Assembly (NCBI GenBank): GCA_047967505.1
Contig: CM106539.1
Direction: 5' to 3' (one strand)
Length of the DNA: 64,000 nt
Origin: Dipteris shenzhenensis
Lineage: Eukaryota; Polypodiophyta; Polypodiopsida; Gleicheniales
A program made the position numbers and the translations under genes. The notes beneath the pieces were generated by a model. The model worked only from the letters and a program-made list of their open reading frames with translations. It ran no database searches and was not told the origin of the DNA. Below, one piece after another: positions 11,261 to 23,612 of the stretch; positions within the stretch are counted from its first letter, which is position 1, and each line of letters begins with the position of its first letter.

Positions 11261-14200
11261 CTATCCAATGCCCATCAATACACGACAATACTCAAACCGC
11301 TGACTAGGCAGACTCTTCGTCAGCATATCTGTAGGGTTATCATCTGTATGAACCTTGACAAGCTCTATGCGCTTGTCCTCAAGTACCTCCCTGATGAAAT
11401 GGTACCTGACCTCAATGTGTTTGATCTTTGCATGAAAGACCAGATTCCGTGCTAGCTGAATAGCACTCATGGAATCACTATGCAATGTCGGTACACCTGT
11501 ATGAATCCCCAAATCTCCCACTAGCCGATCAAGCCATATAGCCTCCTTGCAACCCTCTGTGGCTGCAACATACTCAGCCTCTGTGGTAGACAAAGCAACG
11601 CACTTCTGTGCGCAAGACATCCACGACACTGCACCACCTGCAAAGGTGAACACATAACCAGCAGTGGATCTCCTACTATCCACATGCCCTGCATAGTCTG
11701 AATCTATGTACCCAAGTACACGCATGTCTCCTCTACCAAAGCAGATGCACATCTCCTTTGTATCCTTCATGTACCTCATGATGCACTTAACTTCCTCCCA
11801 ATGCCTCTTTCCTGGATTAGCCATATACCGGCTAACAACTCCCGCTGCAAATGCAATGTCTGGTCTAGTAGCTATCATAGCATACATAAGACTCCCAACC
11901 GCTGATGAATAAGGAACCTTGGCCATCATGGCCCTCTCCTCATCTGATTTGGGACTATCTGTGTGACTCAGTTTCACATATGGAGGCAATGGAGTACTCA
12001 CTGCCTTCCCCCCCTCCATATTGAAACGCTGCAATACTTTTGTAACATACTCTTTTTGTGAAAGCCAAAGGAGATTCCTACTCCGATCACGCGTGATGCG
12101 CATACCAAGAATATGACCTGCAAGTCCCAAATCCTTCATATCAAAGGCCTCATGCAACTTGGCCTTTAATGCATCTAGCTCATAAGTATTCTTGCTAGCC
12201 AATAGCATATCATCCACATATAGTGCCAGGATTATCAGGCTATTATCCTTAGCCCTTTTAGTGTAGAGGCAGTGATCAATTTCACTCCTTCTAAAACCTT
12301 GGGACCGAATGAAAGCATCAAACTTCTGATACCATTCTCTAGGCGCTTGCTTAAGGCCATAGAGACTCTTTTTCAGCTTGCAAACTAAATGCTTTGTGCC
12401 CTTTTCTTCAAAGCCTTCCGGCTGCACCATGTAAATTTCCTCATACAAATCCCCATGCAAGAAAGCTGCCTTGACATCCATCTGCATAAGCTCCATATCC
12501 TCTGATGCCACTAGTCCAAGCATGCATCTAAGTGTGGTCATCTTCACAACTGGAGAGAATATCTCATCAAAGTCCACACCCTTCTCTTGCTTGAACCCTT
12601 TAACAACCAAATGGGCCTTGTACCTAGGCACATCATCACCTGTGACCTTCATTTTGTAGACCCATTTACATGGCAATGCTTTCTTTCCATGTGGCAAAGA
12701 AACCAAGTCCCAAGTCTTATTCTTCATAAGTGAACTCATCTCTGATTGCATAGCATACTCCCACTTGCGTTGATCCTCACGCATCATAGCCTCTCTGTAG
12801 CAAGAAAGCTCCCTGCAATCAGTAAGCATCACATAGTCTACCCCTGGAAAAAACCTATCAGGTGGTCTAGACACTCTAGATGATCTTCTCAAAGGCATTT
12901 CAGCTTGCTATCCCATTTGCATATCAGTCATATTTGGCTCATTATTTCCACCAATAGATGATTCATCATCTACCCTTGATTGTATACCTGTAGGAGTACT
13001 TGGTGGTACCATTTCTTGCACATTTGGTGCATGGACAGCTTGCTGTCTATCAACATATGCAGGTGGATTCACATCCTGGAAAGTGATTCTCCTCATTTCC
13101 ACATCCCTCATGGGTGCCTTATGCATCTTCTTCTCATTGAAGATCACATCATGGCTGCGTATGATCTTCTTTGCTTTTGGATCCCAGGGACGATAGCCCA
13201 TCTCTCCACTTTCACCATAACCCAGAAAGATGCGTTTCCTAGACTTAGGATCTAGCTTCTTTCGAAGCTCTTTTGGCACATGTGCATATGCCTCACACCC
13301 AAATATACGCAAATGAGAGTAAGAGGGCTTCTTGCCACTCCATGCCTCTTCAGGAATACCACCATCCAAACTCTTACTAGGTGATCTATTGATCACATGC
13401 ACTGCAGTCTTCATTGCCTCAACCCAAAAACCACCAGAAAGACTTGCATTGGAAAGCATGCATTGCAACCTTTCTTGAATGGTACGGTTCATCTTTTCTG
13501 CAATTGGATTTTGCTCTGGAGTACGAGGGGATGTGAGCTCCCTCTTAATCCCACGTGTATCACAGAAATGTTGAAAGCCATGAGAGAGATACTCTCCACC
13601 ATTGTCAGTCCATAGGCATTTAGGTGTTCTACCTGACTGATTCTCAACCAAGGCCAGCCATTTCTGAAATACCTGGAACACATCACTCTTCCGAGTTATA
13701 GCATAAGCCCACACTTTCCTAGTTGCATCATCAATGAATGTCACATAGTATTCAGCCCCGCCTAATGACCATGTAGGCATGGGACCACATACATCTGAAT
13801 GCACCAAATCAAGCATTTCAAATTCTTTCTTTCCCCTTCTTTTATGGGCTGATTTAGTCTGCTTCCCATAGAGACAATGCTCACAAAATTCAAAATAAAA
13901 AAAACTCAAATGCGGTACATAACCCAAACGGCATAAGAGTTTCATTCCATTCTGGCTCATGTGCCCCAACCTGCAATGCCACAAAGAAGTGCTTGGCTGC
14001 TCGGTTATTGCAACAACATGATCAAATACCCCTGATACATGTAAGGGATACATGCATAGAGCCCTTCTGAATTTTCCAACTCTGAAAGCCAAAAGTGGTG
14101 TGAAAACCAGCATCATCTAGCTGACCCACTGAAATAAGACTCTTGGTCAGCTTAGGCACATGTCTCACATGTTTCAAAACAAATGTAGACCCATTTGCAA

Positions 14201-15294
14201 AAGAAAACTTTATGTCACCTGCTCCCACTATGTCACATGCATAGTCATTTCCAAGATGCACACAACCTATCTTTCCACTGTCATAAGTGGAGAACCATTC
14301 CCTATGGGGAGTAACATGGAATGAAGCACCAGAATCCAAAATCCAATCCTGGGAATATGCATCATCGGAAGTGGTAAGTAACTCTGCAGATAAACTAGAC
14401 ATGAAGAGGACGTCATTGTCACTATCATGTGTGACTGCATTGATCTCCTCGATCTTCACTTTTCCTTTGTCCTCCCTTGGACTCTCTTCCTTTTGATTTG
14501 CACCCCAATTTGCATTCTTTTTCTTATCCTTTTGCTCTCTTTTCAGCTTGTAGCAATCCTTTTTCATATGGCCCTTCTTGCCACAATGGTAACACTCAAT
14601 GTTCTATGCCCTGGATTTGCTACGAGACTTCCCTCTTTCTTGGGACTTCCCCCTGAACTGTGATCTGCCCCTTTGCACATTTAAGGCTGCATCCTGCTTG
14701 TTGCCATCCATAGACTTCCGTCTAATCTCCTTGGCCAACAAGCTACCCACAACATCATCAAATTTCAGTACTCCACCAGGTGCAGAGTTACTGACAGCTG
14801 TACGAAAGGTATCCCATGAGGATGGCAATGAACATAAGAGAAATATTGCCTTAGTCTCCGCATCAAAATTCATCTTCTGAGCCTGAAGCTGGCTGAAAAT
14901 AATATTGAATTCATTCAAGTGAGAAGCAATGGAGACCCCTTCCTTCATCTGCAGCTCAAACAACCTCTTCATGAGGTAAACTTTATTAGAGGCAGTTTCC
15001 TTCTCATAAGTGGCACACAGTTTCTTCCACAAATCTTTCGGTCTGCTCATTTACTACTGTGAAATAAACTGACTCTGCAAGATGAAGTCTAATAGTAGAC
15101 TTTGCTAATGCATCCAACTCATTCCAATCATCCTCAGACATATTTGCAAGCTTAGCTTCAATCCCTGCTAAGGGTTTAATCTGCTTCTTTTGAATAAGCA
15201 CATCCCTTATTTGTTCTTTCCACAAAGAAAAGTTTGTCCCATCAAATTTTTTAATGTTGAAAAACTCCTTTTCAGACATGGAAGAGGATGCCAT
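11261..15294 (-). pseudogene. Copia gag-pol, broken in the 5' half
   Basis: It starts at ATG 15294 with MASSSMSEKEFF. Breaks are: a 2-nt deletion near 15040, TAG at 14606-14604 (TGG in the plus copy), a 29-nt net deletion near 14060 after the protease-to-integrase linker, and TAG at 12910-12908 (CAA in the plus copy). Downstream of 12908 the frame is open for 545 codons, covering reverse transcriptase with an intact YVDD box and RNase H. The integrase frame (14116-12908) keeps HSDVCGP and TDNGGEYLS. Integrase and RT are therefore better preserved than gag. Confidence 0.95.
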
Positions 15295-16500
15295 GATGCA
15301 AATGAAACAAAGTCCCGAATGCTAGTATCTGCAAGAGAGAATCACACCAAATACCAGGTGCACCCAAATGTGTATGCCACAATAGAGTGAAATATAACCA
15401 AAACTCAAAGCTCAAAGCATCAAAAGATGCATCTGACTCATGTGCATATACTATGCATCCATATGAGCAAATCTGGCCCAAAAGAAAATGCCAATAAGTG
15501 CCAAATGACTCAAGCATGAACACCGTCCACTGGCATATGCATCAATAATGTCTCATCCAAGAGAGCATAGCACTATCAGTGCATCACCTGCAATGTGTCA
15601 AAGCTGTCCCTCAGCATAAAATAGCATCCATGTGCAAAGCGTCCATAAGAATAGCATCCCACAAGGCAATTTGGGCCTATCAGCGCATCCAATAAGGATC
15701 GCAATGCATCCAAATGGCCTATAAATCATCCACTGCAACAAATGCACACCACGAATGAGCGCACACTGCTCAAACTACAACCAGAGTGATCTGCATAAGG
15801 TATGCTCAGGAAATCATGGTCCCACGGTAATGACCGCTACTGAAAATAGAACCTGAGATGCCTCAAAACATGGGCGCCATTGCATAATCGGACTCGGCAA
15901 GAAAATCTGCAAATATCTCTCTTCTGCCAGAACTCCAAAATCCCAACCGATGAGTGAGAAATGGGAGTCAACACTTATCCACTGCCATGTGGCATAAATC
16001 TAAGGTTTCAAAACCTTAGAATGAAAAATGCATAACAGAGAGACGAAATCGAATACACAGAGATCTATAACTCTGAAAATCCTCCACCGAATCGCGCAAG
16101 AACTGATAGGTAGGGGTTTTTGGGCATCCGGAATGAAATGGGACAGACGGTTTTGGAAACCGTGGTCTCAATCACTGGGTCCAACACACGGACTGAAAAA
16201 CGTTTTTGGAAACAGAGCTGTTTGTAAACTCCACCGGAGTGCGAATGATGAGCAACATAGAAGTTTTAGAACCTCCTGAGTCCACCGGAACTGACAGATC
16301 TGCAAATGGTTGCTCCAAACTTGAGTTCCAACACCTGGGACTTCGTAAAGCCAAAGTGTCTTTTCCAAAGGTTCCTCCAAGGTCTCTGCACACTCGGATG
16401 CAAGTAAAGTCACCCAGAAAGTTTCCCACAGAGCTTCTCCTTCCTCCCACAGAGCTGCTGAGCTTCTAAGCATTCATGCACACTCAGCTAGATCACCCGG
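15295..16500 (-). other. Copia leader of the minus-strand element
   Basis: This untranslated leader corresponds to 79-1124 of the plus copy, including the GGATGC series (read as GCATCC here). The segment nearest the primer-binding site (about 16340-16500) has no clear counterpart in bases 1-78 of the window, so the two copies differ there. Confidence 0.7.
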
Positions 16501-16512
16501 GCTCTGATACCA
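16501..16512 (-). promoter_or_regulatory. Primer-binding site (tRNA-iMet type)
   Basis: The minus strand reads TGGTATCAGAGC two bases inside the 5' LTR. Confidence 0.9.
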
Positions 16513-16514
16513 GT

Positions 16515-16683
16515 TGAGAGTGCTCTCAACGGAAGCAAGAATGGAAGAAGGAGGGAGAGATAGAGAGCCACACAAGTTTTGGTGGGTGCAGAACCACCCT
16601 AATCTTCTTTTTCATTCATTTATATATGTGTTTGAGTATTGTACATAACCGGGGTAAAGGCACAGTGACCTTTAACCCCCACA
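16515..16683 (-). repeat. 5' LTR of copia element (169 bp)
   Basis: Same ends and length as 11039-11207, followed by the GCTCC target duplication. It lies 66 bp upstream of the ATG of the plus-strand gene at 16750, so it could influence that gene's transcription in antisense orientation. Confidence 0.96.
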
Positions 16684-18806
16684 GCTCCATCTTTGCCAGC
16701 TCTCCCCTACATTTTAGCCTGCATCACTGATACCTCTCTTTAAGTACTCATGGCACCATTCGAGGACATATTTAACAAGTACCATGTGAACCTACAACTG
16801 GAAGCAGAATATGCAAGCACACATTCTTTGGGATATAGTGGAACTTCTCAAAGTGTGCTCCACAGTCTTCGATTGCAAGGGAAGAAGAATCTTGACCTTT
16901 GGGTGGATGGAAACTTATATCCTTCAGACCCTGCCACTCAAAAGAGTCCTCCTTTTCATGCAGTGCATGATGTTGTTCAGTTTATTAGCAAGGGACATGC
17001 TGGATTGCTCGGTTATTGCAATCAATTGAACCATTGTCAGACATTGGAAATGCAAGCAAGCGAGGTGCAGAGAGCCCAAGCAGAAGAACTTGCACATTTG
17101 GGAAATATTACTATTGTGGCAATGCATAATAGTATGTAGGATCTCCAATTGCAAAACAAAGAACTCAGTGACAAAGCACATGCACTGCATGAATTGGGAG
17201 AATCAATCGAGAAGCTTGCTGAAAGCAAACAAGATTTGGAAAGCTCTATCTATGGCCAAGTTCAACGTGCTGTGGAGAAGGAACGAGAGAAGTTGATAGA
17301 ACAAGTACAAAAGTTGAAGGGAACACCTTTGGGACTAAAGGAGAGGAAAAGACAATTGCAATCTATGGATGCATTGTCAACCAATAGTGGTGCCCGAAAG
17401 AGGAGAATACGGGCTGCAAGGTTAGTTCCTCAAATTTTCAATGAAATTTCTTACCTTAAAATATTTGTGGTGTTGCATTCTTTCCACTAAGACTCATTTG
17501 TACTCTACTTTAGGAATTTCATGGAGGATGTGATGGGAACAATGGAAATGGATGATAGTGATCCTTCATATGTTCTAAGAAGTTTGATAAAGCCAAGTGA
17601 TGTCATGAAAGTGTTGAAGGACCCTAGACAAAAAGGGCTACGTAAACAAGTTGCTAGAGAGGTAATGAAGGATTTCAAGGGCCTCGTCCAAGCAAAGGAG
17701 GTGCATACAATGCCATTTCCAACACCGTGGTCTGTAAGGCTTGCACGTCAAGAAACAAACCAATGTGCTAGAGAAAAGCTTGGAGGATACCATTGTGTAA
17801 GTGGCACAATGACCTGGAAGAGTAAAAAGAAATCTGGCATCCAAATGTTTGAGATGAATGCTTTCAATAATGTTTACGTGGATGTAGAGAATTTGCAGAG
17901 AGCCATGGTCCAATTCTATGGGATGAGACAAGAAGGTAGGAGAAATTCCCTCTTCACATTCAACTTTATTTCTTCTGGTAAAAGAGCACAAGCTAGAGAG
18001 GGTGAGCATCTGTATTTTGAGCAACGCCTTGCGTTTTGCTCAAGGGGATGAGGAAGTTGAGCAGGGTTTCTCAGTCCAATCTGAGAAGGACATATGGTGG
18101 CTTCCAGCCTTTGAGACTGCAAAGGAGTGCCACGAGACATTGAAGTGGGTTTTGGAGAGAACCAACATCCCATCGATTATTCGAAGACAAGAGGTAGGGC
18201 AAACATTAATTGTGGATGGGCATGGAACGTTTCAAGTTGAATGGCATATAGCTCTTGATTTGAAGACCCTCAAGTGCTTGTATGGTTGTGATACAGGTGC
18301 AGATGCAAAATGGACATGCTTGTATTGCACCCACTCTGAGAAGATGCAAAAGGGAAGCCTAGAGTGGGAAAATGGCATCCTTTCTTGCAACCAAAGTGCA
18401 GTCCGTGATCATCACAAAAAGGATCCTAAGTGGGACCCCATTCTACCAATTCCATTGGAGCGGGTACACGTGTGTACTTTGCATGCTGAACCGCATATAC
18501 TTGATAAGTATTATCTCCATCTAGTTTATGCTTGGAATTTGAGGCCACAGCAAGTATTTGCACAATGCATTGCAAAAGCTGAAGAAGTAATCTCACTAAT
18601 GGGACTTCACGGAGGCAATGTGAAGCTTAAGTAGGACAAGAAACAATCAGGAAAGACACAAAATCTTCCTGTTAAAGTGTCCATCAGTGGAGGAAAGGCA
18701 AGAAGGTTCTTGTCCAACCACAATGCTAATAAAGAAAAACATACATTGGCTCAAAGCACCCTAGGTTGGGAGTACTGGAAAGATTTGTGTGAGTGCACCA
18801 CAAATC

Positions 18807-19792
18807 TGTTAGATATCAATGCTCCACTCTCGTGTAACTACGCGGGAAACAGCTAATTCTACTTGTTAGCCCCCCATATGAGGAGAAGGCATTTGAGTAG
18901 CTCAGTTATCCGGTAGGTCTTGGTTTGGACACCAGATGGCTCAGGGGGGTCACTCATCATATGTAACCCTATCACGTGAGTTTAATAGAAGGATATTTTT
19001 TATTTCTAAAATTTACAAAAATAAATATACATAAGGGACTATTTCAAATAGTTTTGGAAAAAATTTACAGATTTGTATAGAAAAGGGGTACATTTTATTA
19101 ATGAAAAATTTATAGATAAGGGATTTTAGAAATATGGCTTGAACGCACGTGATATATAGGGTTTATACATAGTGACCCCCTTGAGCCAGATGGGGGCCAT
19201 GTGTGGCCTGATGGCTGGACGGCTTCAGATGGAGTTGGCACACCGCCAACTAGGCTACATGTAAGTGTAGGAAGGCATCCCTTGAGTGACTGCACTGAGG
19301 GTAGACGGAGCATTTCTCGGGGCAGCCCACTCTCGGGTTGCAAGGCCCGTTTGAAGCCTCAGATGATCCCGGATGGCTGTGGGCTGAACGGTGATCGTAG
19401 GTTAGTTGCTCTGTTTTGCGCACCGGTTCTATTGTATGGTCGGTGGACTATTTCGGGACCGACTTCCAGTCGACTGTTTTGGGTGGATTGGGTCGGCCAC
19501 CCAATTGAGCCTAACCGACTACGACTGGTGGGCTATATAAGAGCAAGCCCGTGAAGCCCATTTCATCACTGGCTACAGCAACCTTGATTCCTTAGCATTT
19601 AGCCTCCGTCTTCTACTGTTTCCAGCGTGCCATTGAAGATTCTTTCACAGGAGCGCACGGCTGGGAGGCAGCGTCATCTATTGTATCAATTCTACAGTAA
19701 TCAAATTTTTGATTCTCCATACTATCTTGTTTTCTCTCTTGCATAGAGATCCTGTTATCTGTTGAGCACAGACATTGTATTATCTTCTTACA
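18807..19792 (+). repeat. 5' LTR, enlarged by a nested MITE
   Basis: TG...CA bounded, followed immediately by the primer-binding site. It contains a TATATAAGAG box near 19533. It is 253 bp longer than its partner, and the MITE plus its target duplication explain this. Confidence 0.93.
18940..19185. mobile_element. 246-bp MITE nested in the LTR
   Basis: The TIRs are CTCAGGGGGGTCACT at the left and, in reverse complement at the right, CTCAAGGGGGTCACT, with further matches inward. The flanking 8-bp repeat CCAGATGG (18932-18939 and 19186-19193) is single in the undisrupted right LTR, so the empty site is directly visible. An 8-bp duplication suggests a hAT-type element. A shorter duplication with a longer TIR is the alternative. 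The interior is AT-rich and non-coding. Confidence 0.85.
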
Positions 19793-19804
19793 TGGTATCA
19801 GAGC
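19793..19804 (+). promoter_or_regulatory. Primer-binding site (tRNA-iMet type)
   Basis: TGGTATCAGAGC directly abuts the 5' LTR end CA. Confidence 0.9.
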
Positions 19805-19862
19805 CTGGACTCTAGCAAGAAGATTTGGTAGTGTGTTTCTGTTTGCAAGCAGATTGTGAGAG

Positions 19863-21928
19863 ATGGCCCAGCCCGCAAGACTGCGAATCCCACCGTTCGA
19901 CGAAAGTGGAAAGTTGGACAGCTCTAACTATCCTCTCTAGAAGTTCAAGATGAAGACCATCCTAAGCGCATATGAGCTTTGGGACACTGCTACTAGGGTG
20001 GACTGGTAAGAAACCTTCAGCTGCACATTTCAGAGTTTTTGGATGTGACTGTTTTGTGCATGTCCCTGATGCTACTAGGACCAAATGGGAACCGAAGAGC
20101 CGGAAGTGTATTTTCTTGGGCTACAGTGAAGAGGCGAAGGTTACCATCTCTATAACCCTGTTACCAAGAAGGTAATTGTAAGTCGCGATGTGGTCTTCTT
20201 AGAACAACCGCATCAATTAGAGGAGGATGCTTCCTTCCCAGACAACCAGGACCAGGATATCCATCCAGTATCGCCACCAACAGCAGACCGAACTCCCCCA
20301 ACGGTGCTTGGGAGGATTCAAAACAAAGAAGATGAAGAAGAGCCTGTAGAACCACAATGGCAACAGCCATTCCTAAAGTGGGTAAAGTAGCTTTTGGACA
20401 GCAGAGAACCTCTAGCAATTGAGGAGGAACCATCCGAACACCACCGGTCCAAGAGATTAGAGGAGCAAAGAAGCGCGTAGGAACACTTGGTCAACTATGC
20501 TTTGATGACAGAAGTGATCCGTGCTGATGAATCCAAGTGTCTTGAAGAGGCACAAGGCAATGATAGGTGGATGGAGGCTATGCAGTCGGAGTATGGCTCC
20601 ATAATGAAGAACAACACTTGGGACCTTGTGGATCGACCACCAAAGCGCAAGGTCATCGGAACCAAGTGGGTGTACAAGATCAAGTACAAGTCCGACGGCA
20701 CGTTGGATAAGTACAAGGCTTGGCTCGTGGCAAAAGGATTTGCACAGGTACATGGTTTTGATTATCAAGATACTTTTGCTCCCACAGCTCGACTAACCAC
20801 AATTCATAGTGTTTTGGCTTTAGCTGCCCAGGGAAGTTGGCCCGTGTTTCAGATAGATGTGAAATACGCCTTTCTGAATGGAGATCTCAAGGAGGAGGTA
20901 TACGTGGAACAACCACAAGGTTTTGAGATCCCCGGTTCAAAAGGTAAAGTCTGCAAACTAAAGAAGGCACTTTACGGGCTGAAACAGGCCCCACGAGCAT
21001 GGTACCAGTGAATTGATGCCTACTTTCTACAAAACGGGTTCAGGAGGAGCCCATCTGATGCAAATTTGTATATTTTCAGAGAAGGAGGTAGGTGTATGAT
21101 CGTGGTCCTTTATGTGGATGACCTTGTCATAACAGGGAACCATGAAGAGAAGATCTCGCAGACGAAGCATTTGCTAGGAAGAGAGTTTGAAATGACAGAC
21201 CTCAGACTGATGCATTTCTGTTTGGGGATTGAAGTTTGGCAGGAGCCGAAACAGATCTTCATTTCACAGTTGAAATATGCTGGAGAGATATTGAAAGCAT
21301 TTGGCAGGGCTGAGTAGTTGGTACCCCTATGGAGGTTGACGCGAAGCTCTCAAACGAGGATTCATCACCACTAGTGGACGAAGCAAAGTATAGAAGGCTT
21401 GTGGGCAACTTGATCTACGTGTGCAACACACAGCCGAACATCAGCTTTGCAACTGATGTACTAAGCAGGTTTTCCAATAAGCCCCAGGAGAACCATTGGA
21501 GGGCAGGGATGCGTGACAGGGTACTCTTTCTTACTTGGATCTGGAGTTGTTCATGGGTCAATAAGAAGCAACCCACAGTTTCTCTTTCTTCTACAGAGGC
21601 CAAGTACAAATCTGCATGCTTTGCTTCTTGCAAAGCAGTGTGGTTGAGGAGGATTTTAGGGGACATGGGTGCAATGCAGAACAAGCCTACACAGTTATCA
21701 TGTGACAATCAGAGTTGCATGGCGATTGCAAAGAACCCGGTGTTCCATGCTCGCACAAAACACATTGAGATTCAATATCACTTTGTATGCGAGCTGATCA
21801 TGGATGGAGAGATCGACTTGGTGTACTGTCCGACTATAGAGAATGCTGCGGACATCTTCACGAAGGCTCTTGGAAGAGACCTGCTAGAGAGGCATCTTCA
21901 TCGACTTGGCATTGGGCCGAAAAATTAA
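19863..21928 (+). pseudogene. Copia gag-pol with large internal deletion
   Basis: The first about 48 codons of Gag (MAQPARLRIPPFDESGKL, with TAG at an expected Trp) run straight into the integrase C-terminal segment (RVFGCDCFVHVP, about 20030). Reverse transcriptase follows, ending a first block at TGA 21009, with YVDD kept at about 21112-21123. A frameshift lies near 21318. RNase H carries a further in-frame deletion near 21510 and closes at 21928. The zinc knuckle, protease, and integrase HHCC and DDE core are missing altogether. This is a deletion derivative that could only have moved in trans. Confidence 0.92.
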
Positions 21929-21958
21929 GTTCACTTGCGAGTGGACATTGAGGGGGCA

Positions 21959-22691
21959 TGTTAGATATCAATGCTCCACTCTCGTGTAACTACACGGGAA
22001 CCAACTAACTCTACTTGTAAGCCCCCCATATGAGGAGAAGGCATTTGAGTAGCTCGGTTATCCGGTAGGTCCTGGTTTGGACACCAGATGGGGGCCATGT
22101 GTGGCGTGATGGCTAGACGGCTTCAGATAGAGTTGGCACACTGCCAACTAGGCTACATGCAAGTGCAGGAAGGCAAGCCTTGACTAATCACACTTAGGGT
22201 GGACGGAGCATTTCTCGAGGTAGCCCACTCTCGGGTTGCGGGGCCCGTTTGGAGCCTCAGATGATCCCGGATGGCTATGAGCCGACAAACGGTGACCATA
22301 GGTTAGTTGCTCTGTTTTGCGCACCGGTTCTATCATATGGTCGGTGGCCTATTTCGGCCGACCCCCAGTCGACCATTTTGGGTGGATTGGGTCGGCCACC
22401 CAATTGAGCCTAATCGACTACGACTGGTGGCTATATAAGAGCAAGCCCGTGAAGCCCATTTCATCACTGGCTACAGCAACCTTGATTCCTTAGCATTCAG
22501 CCTCTGTCTTCTACTGTTTCCAGCACGCCGTCGAAGCTTCTTTCACAGGAGCGCATGGCTGGGAGGCAACGCCATCTATTGTATCAATTCTACAGTAATC
22601 AAAATTTTGATTCTCCATACTATCTTGTTTTCTCTCTTGTGTACGAGATCCTGTTATCTATTGAACACAGACGTTGTATTATTTTCTTACA
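21959..22691 (+). repeat. 3' LTR (733 bp), MITE-free
   Basis: TGTTAGATATC to CTTACA. It preserves the empty target site CCAGATGGGGGCC of the MITE found in the partner LTR. Confidence 0.93.
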
Positions 22692-23526
22692 AAATCAAGC
22701 TTCAGATCTGCGAATTGCTACTTTGAGAGCAAAATTGTGGATAAAGCTTGATGCATTTATAAAGTTGCTTAGACAAGGTCAAACAAATGAGCTTTATTAT
22801 GAGAGATTCAACAAAGCATTGGGAGAATTCATATCATTGATGGTAGAAGCATGGGGGGAGTCACATATTACACATTACATGGTAATCCTCCTTAGGTTGA
22901 AATTTTGTGCTTTAAACTTGAGTTAGTTTATGTTTCTAATACAATGTTTTTCTTTACAGCATATTCTTTACGCACATGCACCATGGTTTTTGGAGCAATG
23001 GGGCCCTCTGTCCATTTGGAATACTCAAGGAATGGAGAAATCACACTACAAAGCAAAGGCAGCATACTTCAAGAATACAAGGCATGGGGGTGGTATCGTG
23101 CGACGCAATGCACTACACGAAATGTTCGATTGGTTTTGTAGATGTCTAGAGGCCAGGACTCTCAAGCGCAATAAGATAGAGGTCTCAAGTCTCGCAAAAG
23201 CAGTTCAACATGTCAAGAAGACAAGGAGATGTGCTGCTTGGAAGTCCTCAATAGGGAGCCAAGGGGTTGCACTTTGGTTGCAATGTAGAGTCAAACAGGG
23301 GAGGCGTTGGGTCCTAAGAGAGCCCCAAATGTAAAATGTTTGATGAATAAAGTTAACACTAATTTTAGTCAATTATAGATTCCAAAATTCACAAATTTTT
23401 TTGGAAATTGCAAAATTGCATGTGCGACATGGTAGGGCGGAGGGGTGAGTGGGTTGGGAGGGAGGGTGGTGAAGATTAACTATTACCGAATTAGCAACAG
23501 AAGACTGGGGGGAGGAGGTGCACTCC

Positions 23527-23612
23527 AAAAACCCTAATTTAAAAGAAAAACCCTAAAGTGCTTTAAAAAAGACTATATAAAGCACTTCAAAACCCTAAAA
23601 TTTCTCATTTCT
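23527..23612 (+). promoter_or_regulatory. TATA box and three AAACCCTAA-type boxes before the H3-like gene
   Basis: ACTATATAAAG lies at about 23571-23581, 32 bp before the ATG at 23613. AAACCCTA motifs occur at about 23529, 23548 and 23589. Such telo-boxes are common in promoters of plant genes expressed in dividing cells, which would suit a histone. Spacing of the TATA box to the ATG implies a very short 5' UTR. Confidence 0.5.

Larger units (their letters stand above)
11039..16683 (-). mobile_element. Ty1/copia LTR retrotransposon, structurally complete
   Basis: 169-bp LTRs bound the element (11039-11207 and 16515-16683) and differ at one position. Five-base target duplications GCTCC flank it (11034-11038 and 16684-16688). 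Primer-binding site, leader, gag-pol and polypurine tract are all present on the minus strand. It belongs to the same family as the plus-strand element at 1-5416, in opposite orientation 5.6 kb away. Near-identical LTRs point to recent insertion, yet gag-pol carries several breaks, so transposition in trans or an already defective master copy is implied. Confidence 0.97.
18807..22691 (+). mobile_element. Copia retrotransposon inserted in exon 3, internally deleted
   Basis: The ends are TGTTAGATATC...TTACA and the target duplication is AAATC (18802-18806 and 22692-22696). Removing the element and one AAATC restores the host frame exactly (TTN-QAS junction). The LTRs are 986 and 733 bp. The difference is a MITE in the left LTR. 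By eye the LTRs differ at roughly one site in twenty, so the insertion is clearly older than the element at 11039-16683. The interior lacks most of gag, protease and the integrase core. Confidence 0.95.
16750..23334 (+). pseudogene. Unrecognised four-exon gene split by a copia insertion
   Basis: I do not recognise the family. Exons with consistent GT-AG phases are 16750-17420, 17514-17935, 18045-18806 joined to 22697-22881 once the insertion is removed, and 22960-23334. Together they give about 800 codons. The ATG at 16750 follows an in-frame TAA at 16741. The first exon ends in a coiled coil (about 17150-17340) and a basic KRRIRAAR patch. Exon 3 holds a cysteine cluster CLYGCDTGADAKWTCLYCTH (about 18274-18333) and a VHVCTLHAEPHILDKYYLHL block. 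The last exon has GPLSIWNTQGMEKSHYKAKA. Defects are TAG at 17137 and 18632 plus the retrotransposon. The spaced Cys/His residues could bind zinc. An ancient transposase origin is possible but unproven. Confidence 0.75.
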
